DNA from: Variovorax sp.
GTDB lineage: Bacteria; Pseudomonadota; Gammaproteobacteria; Burkholderiales; Burkholderiaceae_C
Assembly: GCA_017744935.1 (NCBI GenBank)
Contig: JAGIAI010000015.1
Coordinates: 1-64,000 of the forward strand
Reading direction: 5' to 3'
DNA: 64,000 nucleotides
Positions within the stretch are counted from its first letter, which is position 1, and each line of letters opens with the position of its first letter. The translations under genes and the position numbers were made by a program. The notes beneath the pieces were generated by a model. It made no database searches and had not been told where the DNA came from. It saw only the letters and a list, made by a program, of their open reading frames with translations. Shown in pieces: positions 26,282 to 35,597 of this stretch.

Positions 26282-27399
26282 GTCCGGATCTTTCCGTCGC
26301 CGGTGATCATCGACAGCTCGACGAACTTCGAGGCCACATGGTTCTTCGGCGAGAACGCGACGTCGAACCCGGCGAACTGCTGGCGCTCGATGCTTTCGAG
26401 ACCGGCGATCAGCCCTTCGCGCGAGGGCTTGCCGGTCGAACGCCGCAGGCCTTCGACCAGCACCTTCGCGGCGAGGAAGCCCTCCACGCTCGAGAAGTTG
26501 GCCTTGGTCGTGCTGTTGGCCTTGCGCACTGCCTCGTTGAATTCGCGCGTGATGCCGTTCGCTGCGTTGTAGGGGGATGGCACGACCTGCGTGACCACCA
26601 CGCCGGCGCCTTCCTTGCCGAGCTCGTCCGCGAGCGCCTGCGTGCCGACAAAGGACACGTTGAAGAAGGTCCCGCCGTAGCCCATCTTGCGTGCCTCGCG
26701 GATGAACGCCGCGCACGACTTGTAGGCGCTGACCTGGACCACGGCGTCAGGCTGCGACGCCACGATCGACTTCACCGCCGCCGACACGTTGACCGAGTTG
26801 CGTTCGACGGTGGCGAGCGCGACCGGCTTCAGGTCGAGCTGCGACAGCGCGAGCGTCACGCCGTCCAGGCCCGCCTTGCCGTAGGCGTCGTTCTGATAGA
26901 AGACCGCGATCTTCTTGAGGCCGAGATTCGTGAGCTGCTTGACGATCACCGCAGTCTCGTCGTTGTACGACGCGCGCAGGTGGAACACGTTGCGATGGAA
27001 CGGCTCGCGCAGCGACATGGCACCGGTAAAGGGCGCGATGAACGGCACCTTGGCGTTCACGGCCTGCGGCAGCGCCGCGAGACTGGTCGGCGTGCCGATG
27101 TAGCCGAAGAGCGCGAAGACGTCCTCGTCGATCAGCTTCTTCGTGTTCTCGGCACAGCGGTCCGGCTCGTAGCCATCGTCGAGATTCTTGATGACGATAT
27201 CGCGGCCGGGCTGGGCGTTGTACTGGTCGAGAAAGAGCTTCGCGCCTTCGTAGAACTGGATCCCCAGTTGCGCGGCCGGCCCGGTGAACGGGGCCGACTG
27301 GCCGAGCACCAGCGGCGTCTCGCTCTGGGCCCGGGCGAACTGGAAGCCGGCGAGCGCTGCGGCTCCGGTTGCGATTGAAAACTGTCTGCGACTCAGCAT
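26278..27399 (-). CDS. ABC transporter substrate-binding protein, branched-chain amino acid (LivJ) type
   Basis: A 373-residue periplasmic binding protein of the Leu/Ile/Val type. The N-terminus MLSRRQFSIATGAAALAGFQFARAQ carries a twin-arginine-like SRRQF motif followed by a hydrophobic stretch, so Tat export is likely. The mature protein begins around LVLGQSAPFTGPAAQLG and shows the two-lobe pattern with FALFGYIGTPTS and KKIAVFYQNDAYGKAGLDG. No permease or ATPase genes are nearby, so it is an orphan binding protein of a kind abundant in Comamonadaceae. Ligand unknown. Confidence 0.88.
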   Translation of the reverse strand: MLSRRQFSIATGAAALAGFQFARAQSETPLVLGQSAPFTGPAAQLGIQFYEGAKLFLDQYNAQPGRDIVIKNLDDGYEPDRCAENTKKLIDEDVFALFGYIGTPTSLAALPQAVNAKVPFIAPFTGAMSLREPFHRNVFHLRASYNDETAVIVKQLTNLGLKKIAVFYQNDAYGKAGLDGVTLALSQLDLKPVALATVERNSVNVSAAVKSIVASQPDAVVQVSAYKSCAAFIREARKMGYGGTFFNVSFVGTQALADELGKEGAGVVVTQVVPSPYNAANGITREFNEAVRKANSTTKANFSSVEGFLAAKVLVEGLRRSTGKPSREGLIAGLESIERQQFAGFDVAFSPKNHVASKFVELSMITGDGKIRT

Positions 27400-27473
27400 C
27401 GTGAAAACCCCTTCGCGCGCTTTCCTGGCGCACAACTTAGACTCGGCCGGTTCCTGCTGCCCCGGTTGATTTC

Positions 27474-29519
27474 ATGACCTCCCCAACCCGCGTTCTCGGT
27501 GCCTGCCCGCACGACTGTCCTGACACTTGCGCGCTCGTCACCACAGTGCAGGACGGCGTGGCCGTCAAGCTGCAGGGCAACGAAGCGCACCGGCACACCG
27601 CCGGCGTTCTCTGCACCAAGGTTTCGCGCTACATCGAACGCAACGACCATCCAGAACGTCTGGTCCAGCCGATGAAGCGTTCCGGTCCCAAAGGGAGCGG
27701 CCGCTTCGAACCCGTGAGCTGGGACGTTGCCCTGGACGACATCGCTACGCGCCTCAATGTATTGAGAAGTAACAATCCGGAAAAGATTGTGCCCTACAGT
27801 TACGCGGGCACCATGGGTCTTGTGCAGGGTGAGTCGATGGATCGTCGCTTTTTCCACAAGCTCGGTGCGTCGCTCCTGGACCGGACGATCTGCTCCACCG
27901 CGGGAGGTGAGGCCTTAGGTTTTACTTTGGGCGGCAAGGTTGGCATGCGGATCGAATTCTTCGCAGAATCCAAGCTGATCCTCATCTGGGGCAGCAATTC
28001 GATCGCGAGCAATCTGCACTTCTGGCGACATGCGCAGGCGGCCAAGCGCGCCGGGGCGCGGCTGGTGTGCATCGATCCGCGCAAGACCGAAACCGCCGAC
28101 AAGTGCGACGAGCACGTGGCGCTGCTGCCTGGCACTGATGCGGCGCTGGCGCTCGCCCTGATGCACGAGCTCATCGTCAATGACTGGCTCGATCACGACT
28201 ACATCGAGCGCTACACCCTCGGGTGGGCGCAGTTGCGCGAGCGTGCGCTGCAATGGCCACCGTCGCGTGCGGCCGCGGTCTGCGGCGTACCGGAAGAGCA
28301 GATCGTTTCGCTGGCGCGCGCCTATGGCACGACGAAGCCCGCCGCGATCCGTCTCAACTACGGCATGCAGCGCGTACGAGGCGGTGGCAACGCGGCGCGC
28401 GCCGTTGCTTGTCTGCCGGCGCTGGTGGGCGCCTGGCGCGAACGTGCCGGCGGTCTGCTCTTGAGCAGCTCGGGGCTCTTCCCGGTGGACCGCGCGGCCT
28501 TGCAGCGGCCCGATTTGCTCGCCGGCCGGCGGCCGCGCACCATCAACATGAGCACCATTGGCGATGCGTTGCTCGACACCGCGAATCCGATCGAGGCAGT
28601 GATCGTCTACAACAGCAATCCGGCCGCGGTGGCGCCCGAGTCGGGCAAGGTGGTGGCCGGCTTCGCGCGCGAAGACCTTTTCACCGTCGTGCTTGAGCAG
28701 TTCCAGACGGACACGGCCGACTACGCCGACTACGTGCTGCCCGCCACCACGCAGCTCGAGCACTGGGACATCCATTTCAGCTACGGACATACCGACGTGT
28801 TGCTCAACCGCCCCGCGGTGGCGCCGCGCGGCGAGGCGCGCAGCAATACCTGGGTCTTCAGCGAACTCGCCAGACGCATGGGGTTCGACGAACCCTGCTT
28901 CTCGGACGACGACGAGACCCTGTGCCGCGCGGCCTTCCCGCCCGCGGCGGTCGACTTCGATGAACTGATCGCGAACGGCTTCGCAACGCTCAAGCTGCCG
29001 GATGCGCCGTATGCCGAAGGCAACTTCCCGACGCCGTCCGGCCGCTGCGAATTCTTCAGTGAGAGGCTCGCGGCGATGGGTCAGGACGGCCTGCCGGACC
29101 ATGTGCCCAACTACGAAGCGAAGGGAAGCTCCAGCGAGTTCCCGCTCGCGATGATCTCGCCGCCGGCGCGCAATTTCCTCAACTCCAGCTTCGTCAACGT
29201 TCGCAGCCTGCGGTCGATCGAAGGCGAGCCTTTGCTGGAGATCAACGAGGCCGATGCCAGTGCGCGCGGCATTGCAGACGGCGCTACGGTGCGTGTCTTC
29301 AACCAGCGCGGCGAATACCGCTGCCGCGCCGAAGTTTCGCGTCGCGCGCGGCCGGGCGTGGTGCATGGGCTCGGGATCTGGTGGCGCAAGCTCGGCCTGG
29401 ATGGCACCAACGTCAACCAGCTCACCAGCCAGCGGCTCACGGACATCGGGCGCGGACCGACCTTCTACGACTGCCTGGTCGAAGTGGAAAGCGTTGCCGA
29501 AACAGCGGTGCCGACATGA
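27474..29519 (+). CDS. Molybdopterin (bis-MGD) oxidoreductase with a 4Fe-4S cluster
   Basis: A 681-residue DMSO-reductase-family oxidoreductase. The N-terminal 4Fe-4S ligands are Cys11, Cys15, Cys19 and Cys47 (CPHDCPDTC ... GVLC). Cofactor-binding phrases include PYSYAGTMGLVQGESMDRRF, IWGSNSIASNLHFWRHAQ and VIVYNSNPAAVAPE. The active-site region is ICSTAGGEALG near Cys140. No Tat signal is visible, so it is cytoplasmic. It is not linked to an electron-transfer subunit; its substrate is unknown. Its stop overlaps the start of the aminopeptidase gene by ATGA. Confidence 0.87.
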   Translation: MTSPTRVLGACPHDCPDTCALVTTVQDGVAVKLQGNEAHRHTAGVLCTKVSRYIERNDHPERLVQPMKRSGPKGSGRFEPVSWDVALDDIATRLNVLRSNNPEKIVPYSYAGTMGLVQGESMDRRFFHKLGASLLDRTICSTAGGEALGFTLGGKVGMRIEFFAESKLILIWGSNSIASNLHFWRHAQAAKRAGARLVCIDPRKTETADKCDEHVALLPGTDAALALALMHELIVNDWLDHDYIERYTLGWAQLRERALQWPPSRAAAVCGVPEEQIVSLARAYGTTKPAAIRLNYGMQRVRGGGNAARAVACLPALVGAWRERAGGLLLSSSGLFPVDRAALQRPDLLAGRRPRTINMSTIGDALLDTANPIEAVIVYNSNPAAVAPESGKVVAGFAREDLFTVVLEQFQTDTADYADYVLPATTQLEHWDIHFSYGHTDVLLNRPAVAPRGEARSNTWVFSELARRMGFDEPCFSDDDETLCRAAFPPAAVDFDELIANGFATLKLPDAPYAEGNFPTPSGRCEFFSERLAAMGQDGLPDHVPNYEAKGSSSEFPLAMISPPARNFLNSSFVNVRSLRSIEGEPLLEINEADASARGIADGATVRVFNQRGEYRCRAEVSRRARPGVVHGLGIWWRKLGLDGTNVNQLTSQRLTDIGRGPTFYDCLVEVESVAETAVPT

Positions 29520-30673
29520 AACGCGCGCGCTGGGCGATCGTGGCAGGGGCCGCCCTGGTGGGGGCCGTCATGCTCGCGGGCTGTGCGGATCTCCGTTACT
29601 ACTGGCAATCGGCCAGCGGCCACATCGACCTCATGCGCGCGGCGCGCCCGGTGCCTGAATGGCTCGAAGATCCGTCAGCGTCCGAAGCGCTCAAGGCCAA
29701 GCTTGAGCTCACGCAACGCATCCGGCGCTATGCGGTGGCCGAACTCGGCCTGCCCGACAACGCGAGCTACAAGGCCTATGCCGACCTGCATCGGCCTGCC
29801 GCGCTATGGAACGTGGTCGCGGCGCCGCCGCACTCGCTCACGCTCAGGACCTGGTGCTTTCCGGTCGCTGGCTGCGTGGGCTATCGCGGCTATTACGACG
29901 AAGCCGCCGCACGGGCCGAGGCCGCGGAACTGACGGCGCAGGGCCTGGAGGTCGCGGTCTATCCGGTGCCGGCCTATTCGACGCTCGGATGGATGAACTG
30001 GGCCGGCGGCGATCCGCTGCTCTCCACGTTCATCGGCTACCCCGAGGGCGAACTCGCGCGCATCGTGTTCCACGAACTCGCGCATCAGGTGCTCTACGTG
30101 CAGGGCGACACCATGTTCAACGAGTCTTTCGCGACGGCGGTCGAGCGCATCGGCGGCGCACGCTGGCTGAAGACACAGGCCAGCGAAGCTGCACAGAACG
30201 AATACGCGCAGTTCGACGCGCGGCGGCAGCAGTTCCGTTTGCTGGCGGCGGATACGCGCCGCGCGCTGCAGGAGATCTATGCCTCCGACGAGGCCAAGGC
30301 GCAGGACTGGAAGACGGTCGATGCCCGTAAGGCCGCCGCGATGGATGAATTCCGTCGCCGCTATGCGGCGCTTCGCGCGACATGGACGGGGCCGCGCCAG
30401 GGCGCCTACGACGCGTGGGTCGCGCGCGCGAACAACGCGGCGTTTGGGGCGCAGGCGGCCTACGACGAACTCGTACCGGGCTTCGAGGCGTTGTTCGAGC
30501 GCGAAGGCGAGAACTGGCCGCGCTTCTACGCCGCGGTCAAGGATCTGGCCGCGCAACCCAAGGAGGGGCGCCATCAGGCGCTTCGCACGCCGGCATCGCA
30601 ACCGGCCGACCTTATGCAAACCCAGTCGCCTTGCTGCAAGCGCGACAACAACAATGGAGATCGAGGTGCCTGA
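29516..30673 (+). CDS. Lipoprotein zinc aminopeptidase (COG4324-like)
   Basis: A 385-residue exported metallopeptidase. The lipoprotein signal ends in MLAGC with Cys23. The HELAHQ zinc motif (HExxH, about 186-190) lies in IVFHELAHQVLYVQGDTMFNESFATAVERIG, where FNESFA provides the downstream Glu ligand, typical of predicted aminopeptidases of this family. Upstream is AWCFPVAGCVGYRGYY-like text with paired Cys. The start overlaps the molybdopterin oxidoreductase stop (ATGA), a coupling with no obvious functional link. The last 20 bases overlap the next gene. Confidence 0.83.
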   Translation: MKRARWAIVAGAALVGAVMLAGCADLRYYWQSASGHIDLMRAARPVPEWLEDPSASEALKAKLELTQRIRRYAVAELGLPDNASYKAYADLHRPAALWNVVAAPPHSLTLRTWCFPVAGCVGYRGYYDEAAARAEAAELTAQGLEVAVYPVPAYSTLGWMNWAGGDPLLSTFIGYPEGELARIVFHELAHQVLYVQGDTMFNESFATAVERIGGARWLKTQASEAAQNEYAQFDARRQQFRLLAADTRRALQEIYASDEAKAQDWKTVDARKAAAMDEFRRRYAALRATWTGPRQGAYDAWVARANNAAFGAQAAYDELVPGFEALFEREGENWPRFYAAVKDLAAQPKEGRHQALRTPASQPADLMQTQSPCCKRDNNNGDRGA

Positions 30674-30977
30674 CATCCAGATCGAGCGCCAGCATCAGCT
30701 GGGCCTCCCTGCCGCGCGTGCTGTCGCGCGCAAGCTCATGCAGAAAGTCGAGCAGGACTTCGGGATGGAATGCACCTACGACGAAGGCGAGGTGCGGGAT
30801 ACGGCGCGTTTCGGCCGGGCCGGCGTCGACGGCAACGTCGAGGTCAGCGCCGACACCTTCAGGCTCGAAGCCACGCTGGGGATGCTGTTCGCGAGCTTCG
30901 GCGATGAGATTCAGCGGCGCCTGGCCGCGAGCCTCGACAAGCTGCTCGCTGGGGCGCCGACGGCGGACGATGCCTGA
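30654..30977 (+). CDS. Polyhydroxyalkanoic acid system protein (PHA_gran_rgn family)
   Basis: A 107-residue protein of the PHA_gran_rgn family, small proteins found in PHA-producing proteobacteria and named for their association with polyhydroxyalkanoate systems. Recognisable text: DIQIERQHQLGLPAARAVARKLMQKVEQDFG, and the C-terminal FRLEATLGMLFASFGDEIQRRL. The ATG at 30654 lies inside the aminopeptidase gene, 20 bases before its end, so the two reading frames overlap. Biochemical function has not been established for the family. Confidence 0.8.
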   Translation: MEIEVPDIQIERQHQLGLPAARAVARKLMQKVEQDFGMECTYDEGEVRDTARFGRAGVDGNVEVSADTFRLEATLGMLFASFGDEIQRRLAASLDKLLAGAPTADDA

Positions 30978-30998
30978 GGCCGGCCGGCCCCAAGAACT

Positions 30999-31253
30999 TC
31001 AGCGCAGCGATTCGATCAGGTCGATGTATTGCTGCTTGGCGTCATCGGCGCTCAGGCCCTTGCGCGAGGTCCACGCGTCCCACTTGGCGCGCGCGACGAT
31101 GTCGCTGAAGCTGGGCTTCTTCTCGGTGTTGTCGCCCGTGGTGGCCTGCTTGAAGAGGCCGTAGATCTTGAGCAGCGTCGGATTGTCGGGGCGCTCGGCG
31201 AGCAGTTTGGAATTCGCCTGGGCGGCTTCGAAGAGGGCGTTGAGGTCGGACAT
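30999..31253 (-). CDS. Acyl-CoA-binding protein
   Basis: An 84-residue four-helix acyl-CoA-binding protein (ACBP). The characteristic block is PTLLKIYGLFKQATTGDN, followed by KKPSFSDIVARAKWDAWTSRKGLSADDAKQQYIDLI, which contains the conserved Tyr and Lys residues that hold the CoA phosphate. It binds long-chain acyl-CoA esters in the cytoplasm. Bacterial ACBP is patchily distributed but common in this group. It is divergent from the O-antigen-ligase-like gene. Confidence 0.93.
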   Translation of the reverse strand: MSDLNALFEAAQANSKLLAERPDNPTLLKIYGLFKQATTGDNTEKKPSFSDIVARAKWDAWTSRKGLSADDAKQQYIDLIESLR

Positions 31254-31349
31254 TTCGACTGGGTTGGCAGAAAAAAGAAGTCATCTTAAGTGACGACAAC
31301 GTTCAAATATCGCGCGGTGTCATAGTCCCGGGCGAACAGAGGTTCATTC

Positions 31350-32645
31350 ATGACGAGATCGCAAACCCCCTCCACTGAAATCGAGCGCGCGCTGGCTGCC
31401 TCCGCGCCGCGCGCCCGATTCGTGCAGGCTGCCGCGCTGTTGTGGGGCTGCGTGGTCTTCATGCCGGTCGGGCTCAACTACGGCGCGGCGGGGCTGCTGA
31501 TCCTGGCCCTGCTGACGGCGGGCGGCTATCGCGAGCGCGCGGCGCGGTGGCGGAGCGACCCGCTGCGGTGGCCGATCCTCGCGTTCGTGGCGTGGGTGCT
31601 GGTGGTGCTGGCGCTGCGGCCGCATCATCCCGAGACCAGCCTAAGCCTGTGGCACGACGCACGCATCGCCGTGACGCTCGCGCTCACGCTGCTCCTGTCG
31701 GTCGAGGAAACGATCTGGGCGCTGCGCGGATTCCTGCTCGCGGCCGCGTTCGCGGTGGTGGTGATCATCCTCGGGCACACGGTGGGGCTGCCGACCCTGC
31801 CGATCTGGCACAACGTGCTGGTGATGAAGGGCAACAAGTCGATCAACGACGCGCTGCTGTTCGCCGTGATCGGCGCATCCTCCGCGGTCTGGGGGCTCGC
31901 GCACCTCAACGACACCCGCGACCGCTGGCACTGGGCGGGTCCGGCATTCGCCGTGACCATCGTGACGGCGGTGATCGTGACGGTGACGCTGCCCAATCGC
32001 ACGTCGCTGCTCGGGCTGCTGCTGGCGGTCTTCGCAGCCTGCGTGCATCAATGGCGCGGAAGGCTGCGGGTGCTGGCCGTGGCGCTGTGCGTCGGCGCGG
32101 TGGTGGCGGCCGGCCTGGTGTGGCAGGCGCCCTCGGTGCAGGAGAAGTTCACCCTCGGCCTCCACGAACTCGAGGCCGCGCAGGCCGGCGCGGTGTCGGA
32201 GGGGAGCTGGGTGGTCCGCTTCCACATGTATCGCGAGACGACCGGAATGATGCTCGACGCGCCGCTGGCCGGGCTGGGACTGGGAAGCTGGACGCCGGAA
32301 TGGCATCGGCGCGGTCCCAAGCTGCTGTACGACTACAGCATGCCGCACAACGACTTTCTGTGGCTGGGCGCGGAGACCGGCGTGCCGGGGCTGCTGATCC
32401 TTGTCTCGCTGTTCATCACCGGGCTCGTCATCGCCTGGCGGCGGCGCGACATCACGGGCCGGCTGGCCTTCGTGGCAATGCTGATCCTGCTGGTGGCGAC
32501 CTGCGTCAATTCAGCGATGCGCGATGCGGCGATCGGGCTGAGCTTGCCGTGGATCGCTTTCCTGTACCTGCACCTCGCGCGCGCGCCGGGCAACCCGTGG
32601 GTCGGGGTGCCTCCGGGCAAATGGGGCGCGCTGCTGCGCGGCTAG
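31350..32645 (+). CDS. O-antigen ligase-like membrane protein (WaaL/Wzy_C family)
   Basis: A 431-residue polytopic membrane protein with about eleven hydrophobic segments. A periplasmic loop between late helices contains SWVVRFHMYRETTGMMLDAPLAGLGLG and then the Wzy_C hallmark SMPHNDFLWLGAETGVPGLL, with the His thought to be catalytic in O-antigen ligases. WaaL moves undecaprenyl-linked O antigen to lipid A-core. Its position beside the lipid A modification operon and near an O-antigen cluster with an ABC exporter supports ligase rather than polymerase, though Wzy or another ligase cannot be ruled out. Confidence 0.83.
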   Translation: MTRSQTPSTEIERALAASAPRARFVQAAALLWGCVVFMPVGLNYGAAGLLILALLTAGGYRERAARWRSDPLRWPILAFVAWVLVVLALRPHHPETSLSLWHDARIAVTLALTLLLSVEETIWALRGFLLAAAFAVVVIILGHTVGLPTLPIWHNVLVMKGNKSINDALLFAVIGASSAVWGLAHLNDTRDRWHWAGPAFAVTIVTAVIVTVTLPNRTSLLGLLLAVFAACVHQWRGRLRVLAVALCVGAVVAAGLVWQAPSVQEKFTLGLHELEAAQAGAVSEGSWVVRFHMYRETTGMMLDAPLAGLGLGSWTPEWHRRGPKLLYDYSMPHNDFLWLGAETGVPGLLILVSLFITGLVIAWRRRDITGRLAFVAMLILLVATCVNSAMRDAAIGLSLPWIAFLYLHLARAPGNPWVGVPPGKWGALLRG

Positions 32646-32656
32646 GCTTTTGGGGC

Positions 32657-33568
32657 TCAGGCCGGCAAGGCCTTGCCCTGCACGGCGAGCAGGCCGGAAC
32701 GGCCCGGCACGCTCCCGAGTTCAAGGACATGCCGGGGCAGCGTCGGGGCGGGCGCAATGTCGCGCAGTTCGCCGAGGTCCACCAGCGAATGGCCCTGTGT
32801 GCGCCAGCCCTCGATCAGCCGCTGGAACACCGGCAGCAACTTCATGCCTTCGAGTTCGGCGTGCAGCGTGTAGACGTGGTCCTGCGTGGCGCCTTCGGTC
32901 AGCGCGAGCAGATGCGCATGCACGTTGTCGACGGTGATGCCGTCGATGCCGATGAGCTCGTCCAGCGTCGGCAGCGTGGTCGGGTACTGCGCGGGGCCGA
33001 GCACCGTTCCGCGATCGTCAACGGGCACGAAGGGATGGGTGCCTCGCGTATCCGACGCATAGGTGATGCCGAGCATCGCCTCGGCGCGCGCCGCTGCCGC
33101 GTTGAACTGCCAACCCGCTGCGCCGTGCAACCGCGGCGGCGTGCCGAAGATCTCGGCGTGGCGATCGGTGGCGCGGCGCATTTCACGCAGCGCCCAACCC
33201 TCGTCGCGGCCGACGAGGTTGTCCTGCCAGAGCACGTGGTCCCAGCAGTGCACCCCGACCTCGAAGCCTTCGTCGCGAACCGCGCGCAGCGCCGCCGCCT
33301 CGCGGCGTCCGATGTCGGGCCCGGGCAGGAGCACGCCGTACATCAGCGTCTTCAGGCCATAGTGCTCGACCACCGAGGTGCGTGAGACCTTGCTGAGAAA
33401 ACCCGGCCGGAACACCCGAAGGATGGCGCGGCCGGTGTGGTCCGGACCCAGGCTGAAGAGGAAGCTGGCGCCGGCGTCCGTGTCGGCGAGCAGCTTTACC
33501 AGCGGCGGGACACCCTCGCGCGTGCCGCGCAAGGTGTCGACATCGACTTTCAGTGCGATGCGCGGCAT
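32657..33568 (-). CDS. arnD: ArnD: 4-deoxy-4-formamido-L-arabinose-phosphoundecaprenol deformylase
   Basis: A 303-residue NodB-fold polysaccharide deacetylase-type enzyme that removes the formyl group from undecaprenyl-phosphate-linked Ara4FN. LKVDVDTLRGTREG holds the metal Asp pair, EVGVHCWDHVLWQDN the His ligands, and LHGAAGWQFN the conserved Pro/Gly region. Length is that of ArnD. It is the last gene of the arn operon (about five bases after the ArnA dehydrogenase homologue) and converges on the ligase-like gene 11 bases away. Confidence 0.92.
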   Translation of the reverse strand: MPRIALKVDVDTLRGTREGVPPLVKLLADTDAGASFLFSLGPDHTGRAILRVFRPGFLSKVSRTSVVEHYGLKTLMYGVLLPGPDIGRREAAALRAVRDEGFEVGVHCWDHVLWQDNLVGRDEGWALREMRRATDRHAEIFGTPPRLHGAAGWQFNAAAARAEAMLGITYASDTRGTHPFVPVDDRGTVLGPAQYPTTLPTLDELIGIDGITVDNVHAHLLALTEGATQDHVYTLHAELEGMKLLPVFQRLIEGWRTQGHSLVDLGELRDIAPAPTLPRHVLELGSVPGRSGLLAVQGKALPA

Positions 33569-33573
33569 CCCAC

Positions 33574-34614
33574 TCAGGCTTCCAGGTCTGCGGAAGCGAC
33601 GTGGTCGCTGTAGTAGGCGAACAGCGCGCGAAGCGCCTCTTCCATGCCGACCGTGGGCTTCCAGCCGAGATCGGCCACGGTATTGCGGATGTCGGGCACG
33701 CGCTGCAGCACGTCCTGGTAACCGGCGCCGTAGTAGTCGGCGGCAGCGACGTCGATCAGATCGACCTTGGCCGCTGCTTCGCGGTACTCGGGCAGGGACG
33801 CGGCGAGGCTCAACATCATGTTGGCCAGCGCGCGGATCGAGTGGTTGTTGTCCGGATTGCCGATGTTGTAGATCTTGCCGTCGGCGACGCCGTCCTTGTT
33901 GGCGATGATCTTCACCAGCGCGGAGATGCCGTCATCCACATAGGTGAAGGCGCGCTGCTGGCTGCCGCCGTCCACCAGACGGATCGGCTCGCCGCGGACG
34001 ATGTGGCCCAGGAACTGGGTGATGACGCGGCTCGAACCTTCCTTCGGCGCATGCAGGCTGTCCAGGCCGGGGCCGATCCAGTTGAAGGGGCGGAAGAGCG
34101 TGTACTGCAGCCCTTCCTGCTGGCCGTAGCCGTGAATCACGCGGTCCATGAGCTGCTTGGCGCAGGCGTAGATCCAGCGCGGCTTGTTGATGGGGCCGTA
34201 CACGAGGTTGGAGGCTTCCGGATCGAAGGCCGCGTCGCTGCACATGCCGTAGACCTCGCTGGTCGACGGGAAGACCACCCGCTTGCCCCAGCGCACGCAG
34301 TGGCGAATGATGGGCAGGTTGGCCTCGAAGTCGAGTTCGAACACGCGCAGCGGCTCGCGCACGTAGGTGGACGGCGTGGCGATCGCGACCAGTGGCAGCA
34401 CCACGTCGCACTTCTTCACGTGGTATTCGATCCACTCCTTGTTGATGGTGATGTCGCCCTCGAAGAAGTGGAAGCGCGGGTTGTCGAGCCATGGTGCGAC
34501 ACGGTCGGACTGCATGTCCATGCCGTGGACTTCCCAGTCGGTGGTTTCCATGATGTGGCGCGTCAGGTGGTGGCCGACGAAGCCGTTGACGCCGAGGATC
34601 AGGACTTTGAGCAT
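33574..34614 (-). CDS. arnA: UDP-glucuronate decarboxylase/dehydrogenase (ArnA C-terminal domain as a separate protein)
   Basis: A 346-residue extended SDR equal to the C-terminal half of enteric ArnA, which oxidises and decarboxylates UDP-glucuronate to UDP-4-keto-arabinose. NAD-binding motif ILGVNGFVGHHLTRHI, STSEVYGM with the active Ser/Thr, and YACAKQLMDR with the Tyr/Lys pair, plus RPFNWIGPGLDS, all match ArnA. It lacks the formyltransferase domain, which is encoded separately by the gene at 34644. The ATG at 34614 gives the correct family start MLKVLILG. Confidence 0.92.
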   Translation of the reverse strand: MLKVLILGVNGFVGHHLTRHIMETTDWEVHGMDMQSDRVAPWLDNPRFHFFEGDITINKEWIEYHVKKCDVVLPLVAIATPSTYVREPLRVFELDFEANLPIIRHCVRWGKRVVFPSTSEVYGMCSDAAFDPEASNLVYGPINKPRWIYACAKQLMDRVIHGYGQQEGLQYTLFRPFNWIGPGLDSLHAPKEGSSRVITQFLGHIVRGEPIRLVDGGSQQRAFTYVDDGISALVKIIANKDGVADGKIYNIGNPDNNHSIRALANMMLSLAASLPEYREAAAKVDLIDVAAADYYGAGYQDVLQRVPDIRNTVADLGWKPTVGMEEALRALFAYYSDHVASADLEA

Positions 34615-34643
34615 GTTTGAGGTTTCCTGGATAAATGCGAAGT

Positions 34644-35597
34644 TCAGGCGTCGGCCGCGAGCCAACTGCCGGAGGAAAGGGTTTCGAATGCGGCCGCATC
34701 GAGCAGCTCGCTGTCGCCATCGCGCCGGGCTGCCAGCACACGCAGCGCGTGGCCGTCGTCCGCGATCAGCCACAGTGCCGCGCCGTCGTGCCACAGGCGC
34801 AGGCCGCGGCCTGGGGCGTCGGGCAGGGTTTCGGTGCGCAGGGTGCGCTCGATGAAGATGCGCTGCCCGCCGAACGATGCGAACGCAGGCGGGTAGGGCG
34901 GCGCGACCGCGCGCACCAGATCATGGATCTGGCGAGCGCTCGCGTGCGGGGGGATGCGCCCGTCTTCCGGACGCCGGCCGCCGAAGTAGCGCCCCTGCGA
35001 GAGGTCCTGCGGACGCTCGACTGCCGTGCCGTCGAGCATCGCCGGCAGGGTGCGCGCGAGCACGATTTCCGCCGCCAACGTCACCTTGCCGAAGACCTCG
35101 TGCGCGGTGTCGTCCGAGAGGATCGGCACCGCGAACTGGTCGACGATCGCGCCGTTGTCGGGCTTCTCGGTCATGCGGTGCAGGGTCGCGCCGGTTTCGC
35201 GCTCGCCATGGAGAACCGCCCAGTTCACCGGCGCGCGGCCGCGATAGCGGGGCAGCAGCGAGCCATGCATGTTGAAGGCGCCGCGCGTGGGCAGATCGAG
35301 CCAGTCGCGCTTGAGCATCTGCCGGTAGTAGAACGAGAAGAGGAAGTCGGGCTGCATCGCGCGCGCGGCCTGCAGCAGTTCCGGGTCGTGCGGGTCCGCG
35401 GGCGTGACGCAGCGCAGGCCGCACTCGGCCGCCACCGTGGCCACGCTGCGGAACCAGATGTTCTCGTTCGCCGAGTCGGCGTGCGTTACCACCAGCGGCA
35501 CTTCTACGCCGGCGTCGAGCAGTACGCGAAGGCAGCGCACGCCGACGTCGTGGTAGGCGAAGACGATCGCGCTCGGCGCACGTTGTCCATTGCTCAT
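34644..35597 (-). CDS. UDP-4-amino-arabinose formyltransferase (ArnA N-terminal domain as a separate protein)
   Basis: A 317-residue methionyl-tRNA-formyltransferase-like enzyme equivalent to the N-terminal domain of ArnA, using 10-formyltetrahydrofolate to N-formylate UDP-Ara4N. Catalytic motifs AFNMHGSLLPRYRGRAPVNWA (Asn-His pair) and TEKPDNGAIVDQ (Asp) are intact. A C-terminal OB-like domain follows. It is a free-standing protein here. The start overlaps the arnC stop by ATGA. Confidence 0.88.
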   Translation of the reverse strand: MSNGQRAPSAIVFAYHDVGVRCLRVLLDAGVEVPLVVTHADSANENIWFRSVATVAAECGLRCVTPADPHDPELLQAARAMQPDFLFSFYYRQMLKRDWLDLPTRGAFNMHGSLLPRYRGRAPVNWAVLHGERETGATLHRMTEKPDNGAIVDQFAVPILSDDTAHEVFGKVTLAAEIVLARTLPAMLDGTAVERPQDLSQGRYFGGRRPEDGRIPPHASARQIHDLVRAVAPPYPPAFASFGGQRIFIERTLRTETLPDAPGRGLRLWHDGAALWLIADDGHALRVLAARRDGDSELLDAAAFETLSSGSWLAADA

